DNA of 64,000 bases, taken from assembly GCA_015056815.1 (NCBI GenBank), contig SVFN01000007.1:1-64000 (forward strand), written 5' to 3'. Origin of the DNA: Lachnospiraceae bacterium (GTDB lineage Bacteria; Bacillota; Clostridia; Lachnospirales; Lachnospiraceae). The position numbers and the translations under genes are program-made. Positions 46,198 to 54,589 of the stretch are shown here, one piece after another (the stretch's first letter is position 1; each line of letters begins with the position of its first letter). The notes under the pieces were generated by a model, which searched no databases, was not told the origin of the DNA, and saw only the letters and a list, made by a program, of their open reading frames with translations.

Positions 46198-46854
46198 TCA
46201 TTCTGTCTCATCCGAGCTGATCGCGATGCCGATGACGCGTGCTTTGATGGCAAGCTCTGTCCGGTTGGCGCAGCCTGTTTTCTCGATCATGCTGCGGATA
46301 TGACTCTTGACCGTATTCTCGGACAATCCGAGTTTTTCTGCCACAACGGAATTGCTGGCTCCTGTCGTCACAACCTGTAATACCTGCAGTTCTCTCTGCG
46401 TAAACTGGGAACTGTCCGCCTGCCCGATCTTCACCACAGGGCTGTCATCCGGATAAACACTCTCCCCGTCCATGGTCCGTTCCATGACCTCTAAGATCGT
46501 ATGCTCATCCGCCTCCTTATACCAGAAGCTGTCCACACCGATCTGTCTCGCCCGCTGCATCCAGGAAAACTCCGGCATGCTTGTCACGGCTATGATCTTT
46601 ACCCTCGGGTATCGTTTCTTGATCTTTTCCGCCGCATCCAGTCCGTTGGAGCCGTCATTCATCAGAATATCCATGAGGATCAGATCGATCCTGTGCTTTA
46701 ACAGATAAACGTCCGCCATCCCTGCCGAGGTGATGGAGAAAGCCAGTTCAAACCGCTCGGAAGAATTTACATATAATTCAAACAGGTGTCTTGATATTGC
46801 CTGGTCATCCACGACCATGACTTTGATCTTTTCCTTTGTCGCTGTAGTTTCCAT
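46198..46854 (-). CDS. LuxR/NarL-family response regulator
   Basis: A 218-residue two-component regulator. The receiver domain has VMVVDDQAISRH (acidic pocket), the phospho-acceptor Asp in LILMDILMNDG near 62 and VTSMPEF. The C-terminal HTH has LTQREL-type FTQRELQVLQVVTTGASNSV and LGLSENTVKSHIRSMIEKTG near 175-195. The ATG at 46854 is preceded by AAAGGAAA; an upstream in-frame extension would run into the kinase gene. It lies two bases after the kinase and is its likely partner. Confidence 0.92.
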   Translation of the reverse strand: METTATKEKIKVMVVDDQAISRHLFELYVNSSERFELAFSITSAGMADVYLLKHRIDLILMDILMNDGSNGLDAAEKIKKRYPRVKIIAVTSMPEFSWMQRARQIGVDSFWYKEADEHTILEVMERTMDGESVYPDDSPVVKIGQADSSQFTQRELQVLQVVTTGASNSVVAEKLGLSENTVKSHIRSMIEKTGCANRTELAIKARVIGIAISSDETE

Positions 46855-46856
46855 TG

Positions 46857-48206
46857 TTATTTCCTTTTCTGTGTTGTTTGTATCCCACGTGATCGGTCGG
46901 CAACTGTTGTGTCTTTGGGAAGTTCGATTCTGAGAACAAAGTGCGCAAGGCACAAAATCTGCATCTGTCCACCGTTTAGCTCCACTGTTTTACGAAGGCT
47001 GCCAAGTCCTCCGCTCTCCGTAACCGGCTCTCTCGGTGGTGTGCCATTGTTGGTGATCTCTGTGATCAGGCGTGTTGCTTCCTCCCTGATCGTGATGCGC
47101 AGGAAATCTCCGTCGGTATGCTTTACCGTATTCGTCAGACATTCGTGGATCGCGATAAAGATCACATTGGAAAGCTTTGCCGAAGCGGGAAGCTCTCCAT
47201 CCAGCTGCAGCCTGACATCCACCGCCTGCGCCGCCTGAAGCAGCGCTTCCATACGGTCGTCTTTCTTCTGTGCCGCCGCTTCACGACGCAAAAGTGCAAT
47301 GGTAAACCGCCACATGGAGATCAGTTCTTCTCTCTGCCTTTCCCGTTCTTCCTTTGGCTGCGCCAGATAAGCACGAAATGCCAGGAGTGTTTTTCCCACC
47401 TCATCATGAATCTTGATCTTGGCAGCCAGAATCTCCTGTTCTCTGGTGACCAGATCCAGATTCCGGTTATACTCCCGCAGGGATTCATTCAAGGACGCCA
47501 GATGCGCATTGCGCTTCTCGATCTCCCGTCCCTTTTCGTATGTCTGCGTCACATTATAAGCTACATACTCCTTGATCTGCCTGCGCCCGTACTTCATATA
47601 TACCCGTCTGAAATCCCATACGCTCCCGTCGGAAAGTCTTAACAGGACATTCACATTGTCTTCTTTTCGCAGGATCTCACAGTTTTTGCTGATTCTTCCC
47701 TCGATCAGAAGCGTCTTCAGATATTCGGTGTCCAGCACACCGCTTCCAAACGCCTCGTGGCAGATTGCCTGCATCTTCTCATTGACCAAAAGCGGGATCC
47801 CGTCTGTCGTACCAAAGCAGATCCCATCCGGCATCTGGTTCAATCCCTGTCTGAGGGAATAAGCGGTCAGCTGTTTCTGTACAACCTCCCCCACCTTCAG
47901 CCAGCCTATCATCCCCCACAAAAAGCTTACGATCAGAAGGATCAGCAGAATGCCAAAAGGAATCTGTTTGAAGATTCCGGACACCGGTTCCAAAGACTCT
48001 CCCGTGATCCTTTCTGATGCCACTGTTTCCAGACTGTACATCACACCAAAGCTCATAAGAAAAAACACGATAGAAGGAAGGAAAAGTTTTCTCTGACTCC
48101 GCACATAAGCAAGACGCATGATGTTTAGTACATAAAACACGCACAAGAGAAATGCAAGTGCTCCGGTCACTCCGATCATGCGGTCCGAAAGCTGTACCAC
48201 TCTCAT
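46857..48206 (-). CDS. Sensor histidine kinase (two membrane helices, HisKA_3-like)
   Basis: A 449-residue kinase. Three hydrophobic segments lie within residues 10-110. A PAS-like region follows (QMPDGICFGTTDGIPLLVN). The dimerisation helix carries the presumed phospho-His in AAKIKIHDEVGKTLLAFR near 265, the N-box is HECLTNTVKHTDG near 352 with the Asn intact, and GGLGSLRKTVELNGG is the G-box. It overlaps the upstream sensor gene by four bases (ATGA). Confidence 0.85.
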   Translation of the reverse strand: MRVVQLSDRMIGVTGALAFLLCVFYVLNIMRLAYVRSQRKLFLPSIVFFLMSFGVMYSLETVASERITGESLEPVSGIFKQIPFGILLILLIVSFLWGMIGWLKVGEVVQKQLTAYSLRQGLNQMPDGICFGTTDGIPLLVNEKMQAICHEAFGSGVLDTEYLKTLLIEGRISKNCEILRKEDNVNVLLRLSDGSVWDFRRVYMKYGRRQIKEYVAYNVTQTYEKGREIEKRNAHLASLNESLREYNRNLDLVTREQEILAAKIKIHDEVGKTLLAFRAYLAQPKEERERQREELISMWRFTIALLRREAAAQKKDDRMEALLQAAQAVDVRLQLDGELPASAKLSNVIFIAIHECLTNTVKHTDGDFLRITIREEATRLITEITNNGTPPREPVTESGGLGSLRKTVELNGGQMQILCLAHFVLRIELPKDTTVADRSRGIQTTQKRK

Positions 48207-49885
48207 CCGCTCTCACCTCCTTCCACCGGAAGCGATAAGGTCACATATTCCGTATGTTCCGAATATTCCACTTCTATCTTTCCGCCCAGATACTCTGCCT
48301 CCTCTTCACACTTCCTGGCAAACTGTCTGGTCGGATGCACCGCCTCGATATAGAAGATCACCTGTTCCTCCACCCGAAGTGTCACATACATCGCTGTCAC
48401 ATCCGGCATGGCAGACTCCAGCACTTCCTCAAACAGTTCATACATAAAGAGCAATACATTGGTCGGAATGCTCAGCCCCCCGTCGATCTGCACGCCGCCC
48501 ACGATCCCCAAAAGTGCGGCGTAGTCTAAGGATTCGCCGATGGAAAGCGCCAGCTCCCCGCTGTCAATGGAGGGAGAATTATCTCCCAGTAAAAGAAGGT
48601 TGGAATGCCTTTTTACATAAGCCTGTAAGATTGCCGCCTTTTCCATCTGCTTCTGAAATTCCGCTTCTTCTTTCGGCAGATCCTGCAATAGTAACTCCAG
48701 TTTGTCAAGCTTGTGCTTTAAGCTCTTGGCCACCATATCATACAGGCGGTTCTGCTGGGCTAAATGCTCGCGCTTTTCCTCCAGCTTGATCTTTTCGTTC
48801 AGCATCATGTGTTCCTCGGAAAGATAATCGCCCGTATCCTCCAGTTCCCTGTTCAGCCGGTTGATCTCCGTCAGATCCTCGATCCAGTAAAAGTAGCCTC
48901 CCGTAACGGGCTGACACTGTAAAAGTGCATTGCCGTAGTTCATGGATACTCTCTTTTTTGCAAAAGCCCTTCTAAGCTGTTTCGGTGTGGGCTCGATCTC
49001 TTTGGCCGCAGCAAGCTCCACATGAAATCCGGAATCTGCAAGCCCGCCCCGGATCGAGCAGAGTCTGAACAGTTCGATATCGTTCTGGTTCGACGGGATC
49101 AGATGGGAAAAGACCAGGCTCTCCCAAAATGCGATCAGAATCAGACAGGTCATTTCCGGCAGCTCATACATCCTCTGGATCACTGTTTTACTCAGGTGCC
49201 TGAACGGTGCATAATTGATCCAGTATAATAATCCGAGTATCAGCACTGCGACCGGTCTGTAAACATAGCGCACAAACCTTCTCTTGATGCAGGTACGGAA
49301 GACCATAATCAAAATCCCGATGATCGACAGGACTATGATAAAGATCGCAAAGTACCAGAAAATACCGTAGGAATAATCCTCCTCCCAGAAGTCGATCCCT
49401 CTGTAAAACCAAAATGCCTGCTGGTGCAGATCATTGCTCAAAATCCCTGCCAGCGCAAATACAATGGGAACTCCCAGTATATACCAGCCCTTCGAGATAT
49501 CCTGTTCTTCCGAGTTTCCGATGGTCAAAGACGCCATGAACATGGCGAACGGGATCAGAATAAGCGGAATGTAATAGCAATACCAGATATAACGGTCAAC
49601 CAGAGCATCCCCGATCACAAACGCATACTTTACGGTACGTAAAATCTGCCAGAAGATCATCATGATCGCCGCCGTCGTCAGAGCACCTCTCATCCGTTTC
49701 TGCCAGAATCGTTTACGGATCGATAAAAGCCATTCAAAATAGACCGCCTGATAGATCAGGGAGCAGATCGCGTGATAGCATACCGGGAGCTGACGCTTCC
49801 AGAAATAATAACGCATGATCCCCGCAAACAGAGTGATCGTGATCGAAAAACCTATGCGGTGTCTGGTCTCACCCGTAATCGGCAT
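48203..49885 (-). CDS. 7TM sensor protein with degenerate kinase-like C-terminus
   Basis: A 560-residue membrane protein. Seven to eight hydrophobic helices span residues 10-265, followed by a PAS-like domain (NALLQCQPVTGGYFYWIEDL), a long coiled coil (340-400) and an ATPase-like end. Its N-box position reads MYELFEEVLESAM, so the Asn that binds ATP-Mg in working kinases is Glu. The His in SLKHKLDKLEL may mark the old H-box. It resembles 7TM histidine-kinase N-terminal proteins but is probably not an active kinase; it may relay a signal to the kinase at 46857-48206. Confidence 0.78.
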   Translation of the reverse strand: MPITGETRHRIGFSITITLFAGIMRYYFWKRQLPVCYHAICSLIYQAVYFEWLLSIRKRFWQKRMRGALTTAAIMMIFWQILRTVKYAFVIGDALVDRYIWYCYYIPLILIPFAMFMASLTIGNSEEQDISKGWYILGVPIVFALAGILSNDLHQQAFWFYRGIDFWEEDYSYGIFWYFAIFIIVLSIIGILIMVFRTCIKRRFVRYVYRPVAVLILGLLYWINYAPFRHLSKTVIQRMYELPEMTCLILIAFWESLVFSHLIPSNQNDIELFRLCSIRGGLADSGFHVELAAAKEIEPTPKQLRRAFAKKRVSMNYGNALLQCQPVTGGYFYWIEDLTEINRLNRELEDTGDYLSEEHMMLNEKIKLEEKREHLAQQNRLYDMVAKSLKHKLDKLELLLQDLPKEEAEFQKQMEKAAILQAYVKRHSNLLLLGDNSPSIDSGELALSIGESLDYAALLGIVGGVQIDGGLSIPTNVLLFMYELFEEVLESAMPDVTAMYVTLRVEEQVIFYIEAVHPTRQFARKCEEEAEYLGGKIEVEYSEHTEYVTLSLPVEGGESG

Positions 49886-49949
49886 GTGCTCCCTCCTTTC
49901 CGAAAAATGTATCTCTATCTTATCCGCCCGTCACGTCAACCGTTTTCTG

Positions 49950-50708
49950 TCAGACATACCGGGCGATCTTTACCCTGCATCTGCCCTTTTTGGTCTCCTG
50001 AATAAGACCGTCATAGCGGAATTTTCCGTATCCTCTGACCGATATCACGCTGCCGCTTTTCAGCTCTGCGCTGTTGTTTTCAAACACTCTTCCGTTCACA
50101 AAAATCTTTTGTCCGCGAAACAGGGCAAGGCTCTGACTTCTGGAAAGACTATAGACCTTCGCCACGATCCCGTCCGCCCGCTGTGCGCTGACGATCAGCT
50201 CCTCTTCTTTAAGCCGAAGTTGCACTTCTTCGGGTACTTCTTCGGTACATTCGCACTTCACGTTGGTGTGCCTTATCTTTTCCAGGCTCTGTGTGATATA
50301 ATCAGCCATATGTTCTTCACAAAACAAAAAGGCTGTCTTTTCCCTGATAACGATATCGCCCAGGAGTCCTCTCTCGATCCCCAGGTTCATGAGCGCTCCC
50401 AGATAATCGCGGTGTGTCAGGTTCTCCGCGAATTTTTCCAGAAGAGGCCGGATCTTAATGCAAGTGATGGGGTAATCTGTCTCATAGCCGAACTGCTCCG
50501 GTGAGCCAAAACGTGCCATCACACGTTCTGCCCCTTCCATGCCGCCGTTGAGCTCATAGCTGCCATCCGGAAAATCCTTCATCGCCCGGTGCAAAAGATC
50601 CTGCTCTGCCAGGGACAGAAAGTCCGTAAACAGGTATTGACTGTTTCGATCGCTCTTTATTGCAAGCTCTGCAAAGCGTTTTATTACATTTTGTTCCGAT
50701 GTATCCAT
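49950..50708 (-). CDS. ylmH: YlmH-family S4-domain RNA-binding protein
   Basis: A 252-residue protein. The N-terminal half (LFTDFLSLAEQDLLHRAMKD, RVMARFGSPEQFGYE) is the YlmH-specific domain and the C-terminal S4 domain runs from about 183: SLSRSQSLALFRGQKIFVNG and LKSGSVISVRGYGKF. YlmH acts in ribosome rescue/quality control and division-gene neighbourhoods in other Firmicutes; here it stands alone. GGGAG is six bases before the ATG. An intrinsic terminator lies between its promoter and its start (50725-50757). Confidence 0.87.
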   Translation of the reverse strand: MDTSEQNVIKRFAELAIKSDRNSQYLFTDFLSLAEQDLLHRAMKDFPDGSYELNGGMEGAERVMARFGSPEQFGYETDYPITCIKIRPLLEKFAENLTHRDYLGALMNLGIERGLLGDIVIREKTAFLFCEEHMADYITQSLEKIRHTNVKCECTEEVPEEVQLRLKEEELIVSAQRADGIVAKVYSLSRSQSLALFRGQKIFVNGRVFENNSAELKSGSVISVRGYGKFRYDGLIQETKKGRCRVKIARYV

Positions 50709-50724
50709 ATTGAAACTCCCTTAT

Positions 50725-50757
50725 AAAAAAAGGCAGAGACGATTGTCAGTTCTCTGC
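50725..50757 (-). terminator. Intrinsic terminator inside the ylmH leader (attenuator-like)
   Basis: On the minus strand GCAGAGA (50751-50757) and TCTCTGC (50733-50739) form a stem with an 11-base loop, followed by seven T (50731-50725). No minus-strand gene lies upstream for which this could be the end, since the neighbour is divergent, so it lies in the ylmH 5' leader, 16 bases before the start codon. Confidence 0.7.
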
Positions 50758-50813
50758 TTTTATTGTGCGTGATCAGCGTCATTCCCACAGTTTATCTGCA
50801 TTTGGACACTTTC

Positions 50814-50842
50814 AGTATACCAAAATCCTTCCCGGATTACAA
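50814..50842 (-). promoter_or_regulatory. ylmH promoter
   Basis: TTGTAA (50837-50842) and TATACT (50814-50819) are 17 bases apart on the minus strand, with a TGG extension before the -10. The resulting leader of about 100 nt includes the terminator and a possible 13-codon leader ORF (MQINCGNDADHAQ) ending at the terminator stem. Confidence 0.65.
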
Positions 50843-50961
50843 ATAGTTTTCGGTGCTTTCGTATCCGGCTTTCGTCAAAGCAGACGGCTCTGCTTGTACT
50901 CTTGTCTGCAAAGTGCTAGAATAAAAACATGTGAATTACTCAAAATAGAAACAGAAAGAAG

Positions 50962-51786
50962 ATGATCTTTATGAAGTTCGATCTGCATTGTCATACAAAG
51001 GAAGGCTCCATGGATGCCAAAATTTCAGTTGTCACTTACGCAAAGCGGCTCTCTAAGATGGGTTTTGACGGTATGCTTGTGACAGATCACAACAGTTATA
51101 AGGGGTATCATGCCTATAAAAAAGCCGAAAAAGATCTTGTTTTTGACAGACCGTTTGTGGTTTTGAAAGGGGTCGAGTATGATACGAAAGACGGAGGACA
51201 TATCCTTGTGATCCTGCCGGATCACGTTCACTGCAGTCTTTTGACCAAAAGGGGCATGAACACCGCACATCTGATCGCGCTTGTCCACAGTCTGGGCGGG
51301 ATCCTGGGGCCTGCCCATCCTTACGGCTACGGCTTTTATGCACATATGCATACAAAGGCTGCCAGAGTTGCATTAAAGCGGACCCGGAATCTATACGATT
51401 TTGATTTTGTCGAGACCTTTAATTCCTGTATGCCGCCTGTCACAAATGAACAGTCCAAAAAGCTGGCAGAGAAATATGACAAGCCACATTTTGCCGGTTC
51501 CGATTCTCACCGTATGAGTGCCATCGGCTCTGCCTACACAATCTTTAACGAACCGATCCTGTGCAACAATGATCTGATCCGCGCCGTAAAAGAAAGACAT
51601 GCGATCACTGCCAGTGACGAACCTGTCCCCGGCGTATTTCACAAACAGTACTGGCCCTTAAAACAGATCCTGATCTGGGGGTATTATTTTTATAATAAAT
51701 TTGGATCTCTGCAAAACCGCAGACTCCACCAAAGACATGCCCCTCATATTCTCAGTCTTTATAAGAAACAAATGGCTTCCCGCTGA
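50962..51786 (+). CDS. PHP-domain metal-dependent phosphoesterase
   Basis: A 274-residue protein. The four PHP motifs are seen: DLHCHTKEGS at the start, VTDHNSYKGYHA near 40, LKGVEYDTKDGGHILVI near 68 and GPAHPYGYGF near 114, with AGSDSH near 174 completing the metal sites. It is a TrpH/YciV-like stand-alone PHP protein; nucleotide or RNA 3'-phosphoester hydrolysis is typical. A start three codons further in (50971) is possible. The stop lies inside the long palindrome shared with trxA. Confidence 0.85.
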   Translation: MIFMKFDLHCHTKEGSMDAKISVVTYAKRLSKMGFDGMLVTDHNSYKGYHAYKKAEKDLVFDRPFVVLKGVEYDTKDGGHILVILPDHVHCSLLTKRGMNTAHLIALVHSLGGILGPAHPYGYGFYAHMHTKAARVALKRTRNLYDFDFVETFNSCMPPVTNEQSKKLAEKYDKPHFAGSDSHRMSAIGSAYTIFNEPILCNNDLIRAVKERHAITASDEPVPGVFHKQYWPLKQILIWGYYFYNKFGSLQNRRLHQRHAPHILSLYKKQMASR

Positions 51787-51809
51787 CGGGAAGCCATTTG
51801 TTTCTTATA
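51760..51809. terminator. 23-bp perfect palindrome between PHP gene and trxA
   Basis: The 23 bases 51760-51782 are a perfect inverted repeat of 51787-51809 around the loop CTGA. Both stop codons, of the plus-strand PHP gene (51784-51786) and of the minus-strand trxA (51805-51807), lie within it. It should be a strong two-way terminator. Confidence 0.85.
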
Positions 51810-52116
51810 ATCCTAAAAGTTTGATGATCTCGGCCTTACTTATCACGCCTACGCTCTTGTTCTTAACTTCGCCCTTCTCAAACACCAACAGTGTCGGAAT
51901 ACTCGCCACTTTGAATCTGGCTGCAAGCTCCTGCTGCTCGTCCACATTGACTTTGCCCACCACTACATCCACGCTTTCTTCCCCGATCTCATCCACAATG
52001 GGGGAAAGCATACGGCACGGTGCGCACCATGTTGCCCAGAAATCCACAAGTACCGGTTTATTTGCCTGCAATACCACTTCTTCAAAATTTTCGTTTGTGA
52101 TCTCAACTGCTGCCAT
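51805..52116 (-). CDS. trxA: Thioredoxin
   Basis: A 103-residue thioredoxin. The active site is FWATWCAPCRML, so CAPC rather than the classical CGPC; the change lies between the two cysteines and may tune the redox potential. The cis-Pro is in SIPTLLVFEKG near 75. It reduces protein disulfides. GGAGG precedes the ATG. It ends within the palindromic terminator. Confidence 0.93.
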   Translation of the reverse strand: MAAVEITNENFEEVVLQANKPVLVDFWATWCAPCRMLSPIVDEIGEESVDVVVGKVNVDEQQELAARFKVASIPTLLVFEKGEVKNKSVGVISKAEIIKLLGL

Positions 52117-52161
52117 ACCATAACCTCCTGATCAAATTTCACTACTGTTGTTTATCGTTCC

Positions 52162-53526
52162 CTAAAATTGTAATCTTAATCCTTTCGGATAATGATTTTT
52201 GTATACCCCGTTCGCATATTTGCAAAGTCCCAGCGGATAATCCGCCGCATAGCACACTGCCCAGCCGTTTTTTTCACACGCTGAACGCTCCTTATCTACC
52301 GATTCTTCCGAAAAGCTCTCTCCCTTCAGATAGATCCCGGGATCTTTGATCGTCACATACTGCTTCACTTCTTCTTTGCGAAGACTCGCAGCCAGTGCAT
52401 GTGCCGGCTCAAACCGGTTCTTTTTGTTCGTGCCAAGGTGCAGACCTGCTCTGACAATCTTTATTCCCTTCAGATCCCGCATCCTTTCCGGCACCAGATA
52501 GAGTTCTTCACCGAAGAACACTTTTGTCCCCTCGAATGTTTTTTGCAAAAATTCCTGTTCAAATGCAAGGACGGGTTTCAACAGTTCTTTGCGTTTTTCT
52601 GCCTGAACCGTAGGATACCCCGCTTTGGGAAAAACTCCTTTTTTGCGCAATTTCGCTGCAAAATGTCCCTCTCCATCCAATCTGTGCGGCCATAACCGTA
52701 TCGTTCCGGCAAGGCCGCCGGGCACGATCCCGTTTTTCGCATTGACCGGTACCGGTTCAAACTCTTCGTGGTTTTTTAAAAATGTTTCGATGACTTTCTC
52801 ATCTTCCTCTGCGTTAAAGGTACAGGTCGAATAGACTAAAATACCACCGCTTCGAAGCATCCCTGCCGCCTGTTCCAGAATAAAGAGCTGCCTCTGCCTG
52901 CAGATCGAAACCTGCTCTTTGCTCCATTCGTCTATGGCTTTGGGGTCTTTGCGGAACATTCCCTCTCCGGAACAGGGCGCATCCACCAGGATCTTATCAA
53001 AAAACGCAGGAAAGATCTGTGCCATCCGGTCCGGCGTTTCATTGCACACCACTGCGTTCCTGACGCCCATCCGTTCCATATTGGAAGAAAGGATCTTCGC
53101 CCGGTTCCAAACGATCTCATTGGCCACAAGAAGACCTTCCTGTTTCATTGCCGCCGCGATCTGGGTGCTCTTCCCGCCCGGTGCCGCACACAGATCACAG
53201 ATGACCTCGCCCGGTTGCGCCTCCAAAAGCTCTGCCACGGCCATGGCAGAAGGCTCCTGAATATAATAAGCCCCCGCCTCGTGCAGAAAATGCTTGCCCG
53301 GCTGCGCTTCTTTGTCACAATAATAGCCGTCCTTTGCCCACGCCACCGGCTTACAGGCAAACGGAACCGTCTCCAGAAAATGCTGTCGGTCACCAAGCAG
53401 AGGATTGTAGCGAAGTCCATAGGCACGTTTCTTTTCAAAACTATTAAGGAACTGTTCATATTCTTTCGCGTCTGTGAGTATTTCCTTTATTTCTTCCAAA
53501 AAATCTGCCGGAAGCTGCTCAACCAT
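52162..53526 (-). CDS. rsmF: RsmF-type rRNA (cytosine-C5) methyltransferase
   Basis: A 454-residue SAM-dependent RNA m5C methyltransferase. The SAM-binding CDLCAAPGGKSTQIAA is near 110, the DAPCSGEGMFRKD motif (proline-cysteine release Cys) near 182 and YSTCTFNAEEDE (catalytic Cys) near 235. The C-terminal extension after residue 290 ends with a PUA-like domain (YPLGLCKYANGVYKNHYPKG) found in RsmF/YebU-like proteins. The exact rRNA position in this group of bacteria is uncertain. Confidence 0.88.
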   Translation of the reverse strand: MVEQLPADFLEEIKEILTDAKEYEQFLNSFEKKRAYGLRYNPLLGDRQHFLETVPFACKPVAWAKDGYYCDKEAQPGKHFLHEAGAYYIQEPSAMAVAELLEAQPGEVICDLCAAPGGKSTQIAAAMKQEGLLVANEIVWNRAKILSSNMERMGVRNAVVCNETPDRMAQIFPAFFDKILVDAPCSGEGMFRKDPKAIDEWSKEQVSICRQRQLFILEQAAGMLRSGGILVYSTCTFNAEEDEKVIETFLKNHEEFEPVPVNAKNGIVPGGLAGTIRLWPHRLDGEGHFAAKLRKKGVFPKAGYPTVQAEKRKELLKPVLAFEQEFLQKTFEGTKVFFGEELYLVPERMRDLKGIKIVRAGLHLGTNKKNRFEPAHALAASLRKEEVKQYVTIKDPGIYLKGESFSEESVDKERSACEKNGWAVCYAADYPLGLCKYANGVYKNHYPKGLRLQF

Positions 53527-53561
53527 ATATAACCTCTTATCTAATTATCTAACAAAAAAGC

Positions 53562-54512
53562 TTAATCATTCATTCCCAGATAATCCATAACCGCGCCAAG
53601 CTCGGTGCCTTCCGCAGGTGCCTCGCCGATCCTGGCGATATTGCCGTTCTCCTCAAGCTCTGCAAAGCTGGTCTCTTTTTTCTGCTTCTGCATCACGAAA
53701 TAATGGAACTCGTCTTTATCCTTATCCCATGTGATGTAGATCTTATAACAGAAAGTATCTGATGACTTGCCGGAAGGAAGGTCGATGCTGATCAGTTCGA
53801 AATTTTCTCTCACATTTAAGCTCATAACCGCAAATTCCTTTTTCTCATACGGGAACGGAACCTGTGATCCGTATGCCGAACGATACATATTGAATAACAG
53901 ATCGCCTCTCTGATCGATCAGCTTTTGTACAAAAGACTGTCTCTCTTTGTAGACCATCGTCGGAAGATTGCGCATCTCGATCTGGTTGCGCACGATCGTG
54001 TGGAACTCTTTCTCCGTCACTTTCACTTTCTTAAGCTGACCGCTCTCTTTTGCCTTTTTAAGTGCCTCGGTACGCTCCACGCAGGTCTTTAACAGTCCTT
54101 CAATGATACCGATATTGTCCGTAAAAGGATTTACGACAGCGCCCTTGATCTTGCCCTCTGATTTCATAACGACCTTTGCGCACTCATAAAAAGGCATTAA
54201 CAGCACCTGATCTTTCATATTCTCTGCTGTGATCTCATTCGCATTGGTGAATACCGGGAAGATCAGATCGCCTTCTGTCGTCTGAAGAAGATGATTCTTG
54301 ATGGTGGTACCCTGCGGTAATACCAGCTTTCCGTCTTCTTTGGAAGCCTCTAACATCTCGGGAGTGATCTTCTGATCTGTCATGACCGGCACGAAGACCA
54401 GCCCGTTCTCCAGAGCGTTCATAAGCGCTACCATATTTTCTTTGGATCTGTCAGCCGCAAATTTTTTTGCTGCATCCTCACAGATTTTTGTTAATTTCTG
54501 AATATCTGCCAT
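53562..54512 (-). CDS. SseB-family protein
   Basis: A 316-residue soluble protein. The SseB N-terminal domain covers about 20-125 (ALENGLVFVPVM, LIFPVFTNANEI, LMPFYECAKVV, NPFTDNIGI). The rest is a conserved but unnamed domain with MRNLPTMVYKERQSFVQKL and a beta-rich C-terminal third. Function is unknown in Firmicutes; despite the name it is not a secretion effector here. It lies upstream of rsmF and downstream of ddh in the same direction. Confidence 0.8.
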   Translation of the reverse strand: MADIQKLTKICEDAAKKFAADRSKENMVALMNALENGLVFVPVMTDQKITPEMLEASKEDGKLVLPQGTTIKNHLLQTTEGDLIFPVFTNANEITAENMKDQVLLMPFYECAKVVMKSEGKIKGAVVNPFTDNIGIIEGLLKTCVERTEALKKAKESGQLKKVKVTEKEFHTIVRNQIEMRNLPTMVYKERQSFVQKLIDQRGDLLFNMYRSAYGSQVPFPYEKKEFAVMSLNVRENFELISIDLPSGKSSDTFCYKIYITWDKDKDEFHYFVMQKQKKETSFAELEENGNIARIGEAPAEGTELGAVMDYLGMND

Positions 54513-54589
54513 TGGTTTCTAAAATCCTTTCTCATAAACTCCTGTAACTGTACAGAATGCTTCACTGCCCCGTACAGCTGCCAATCTCT

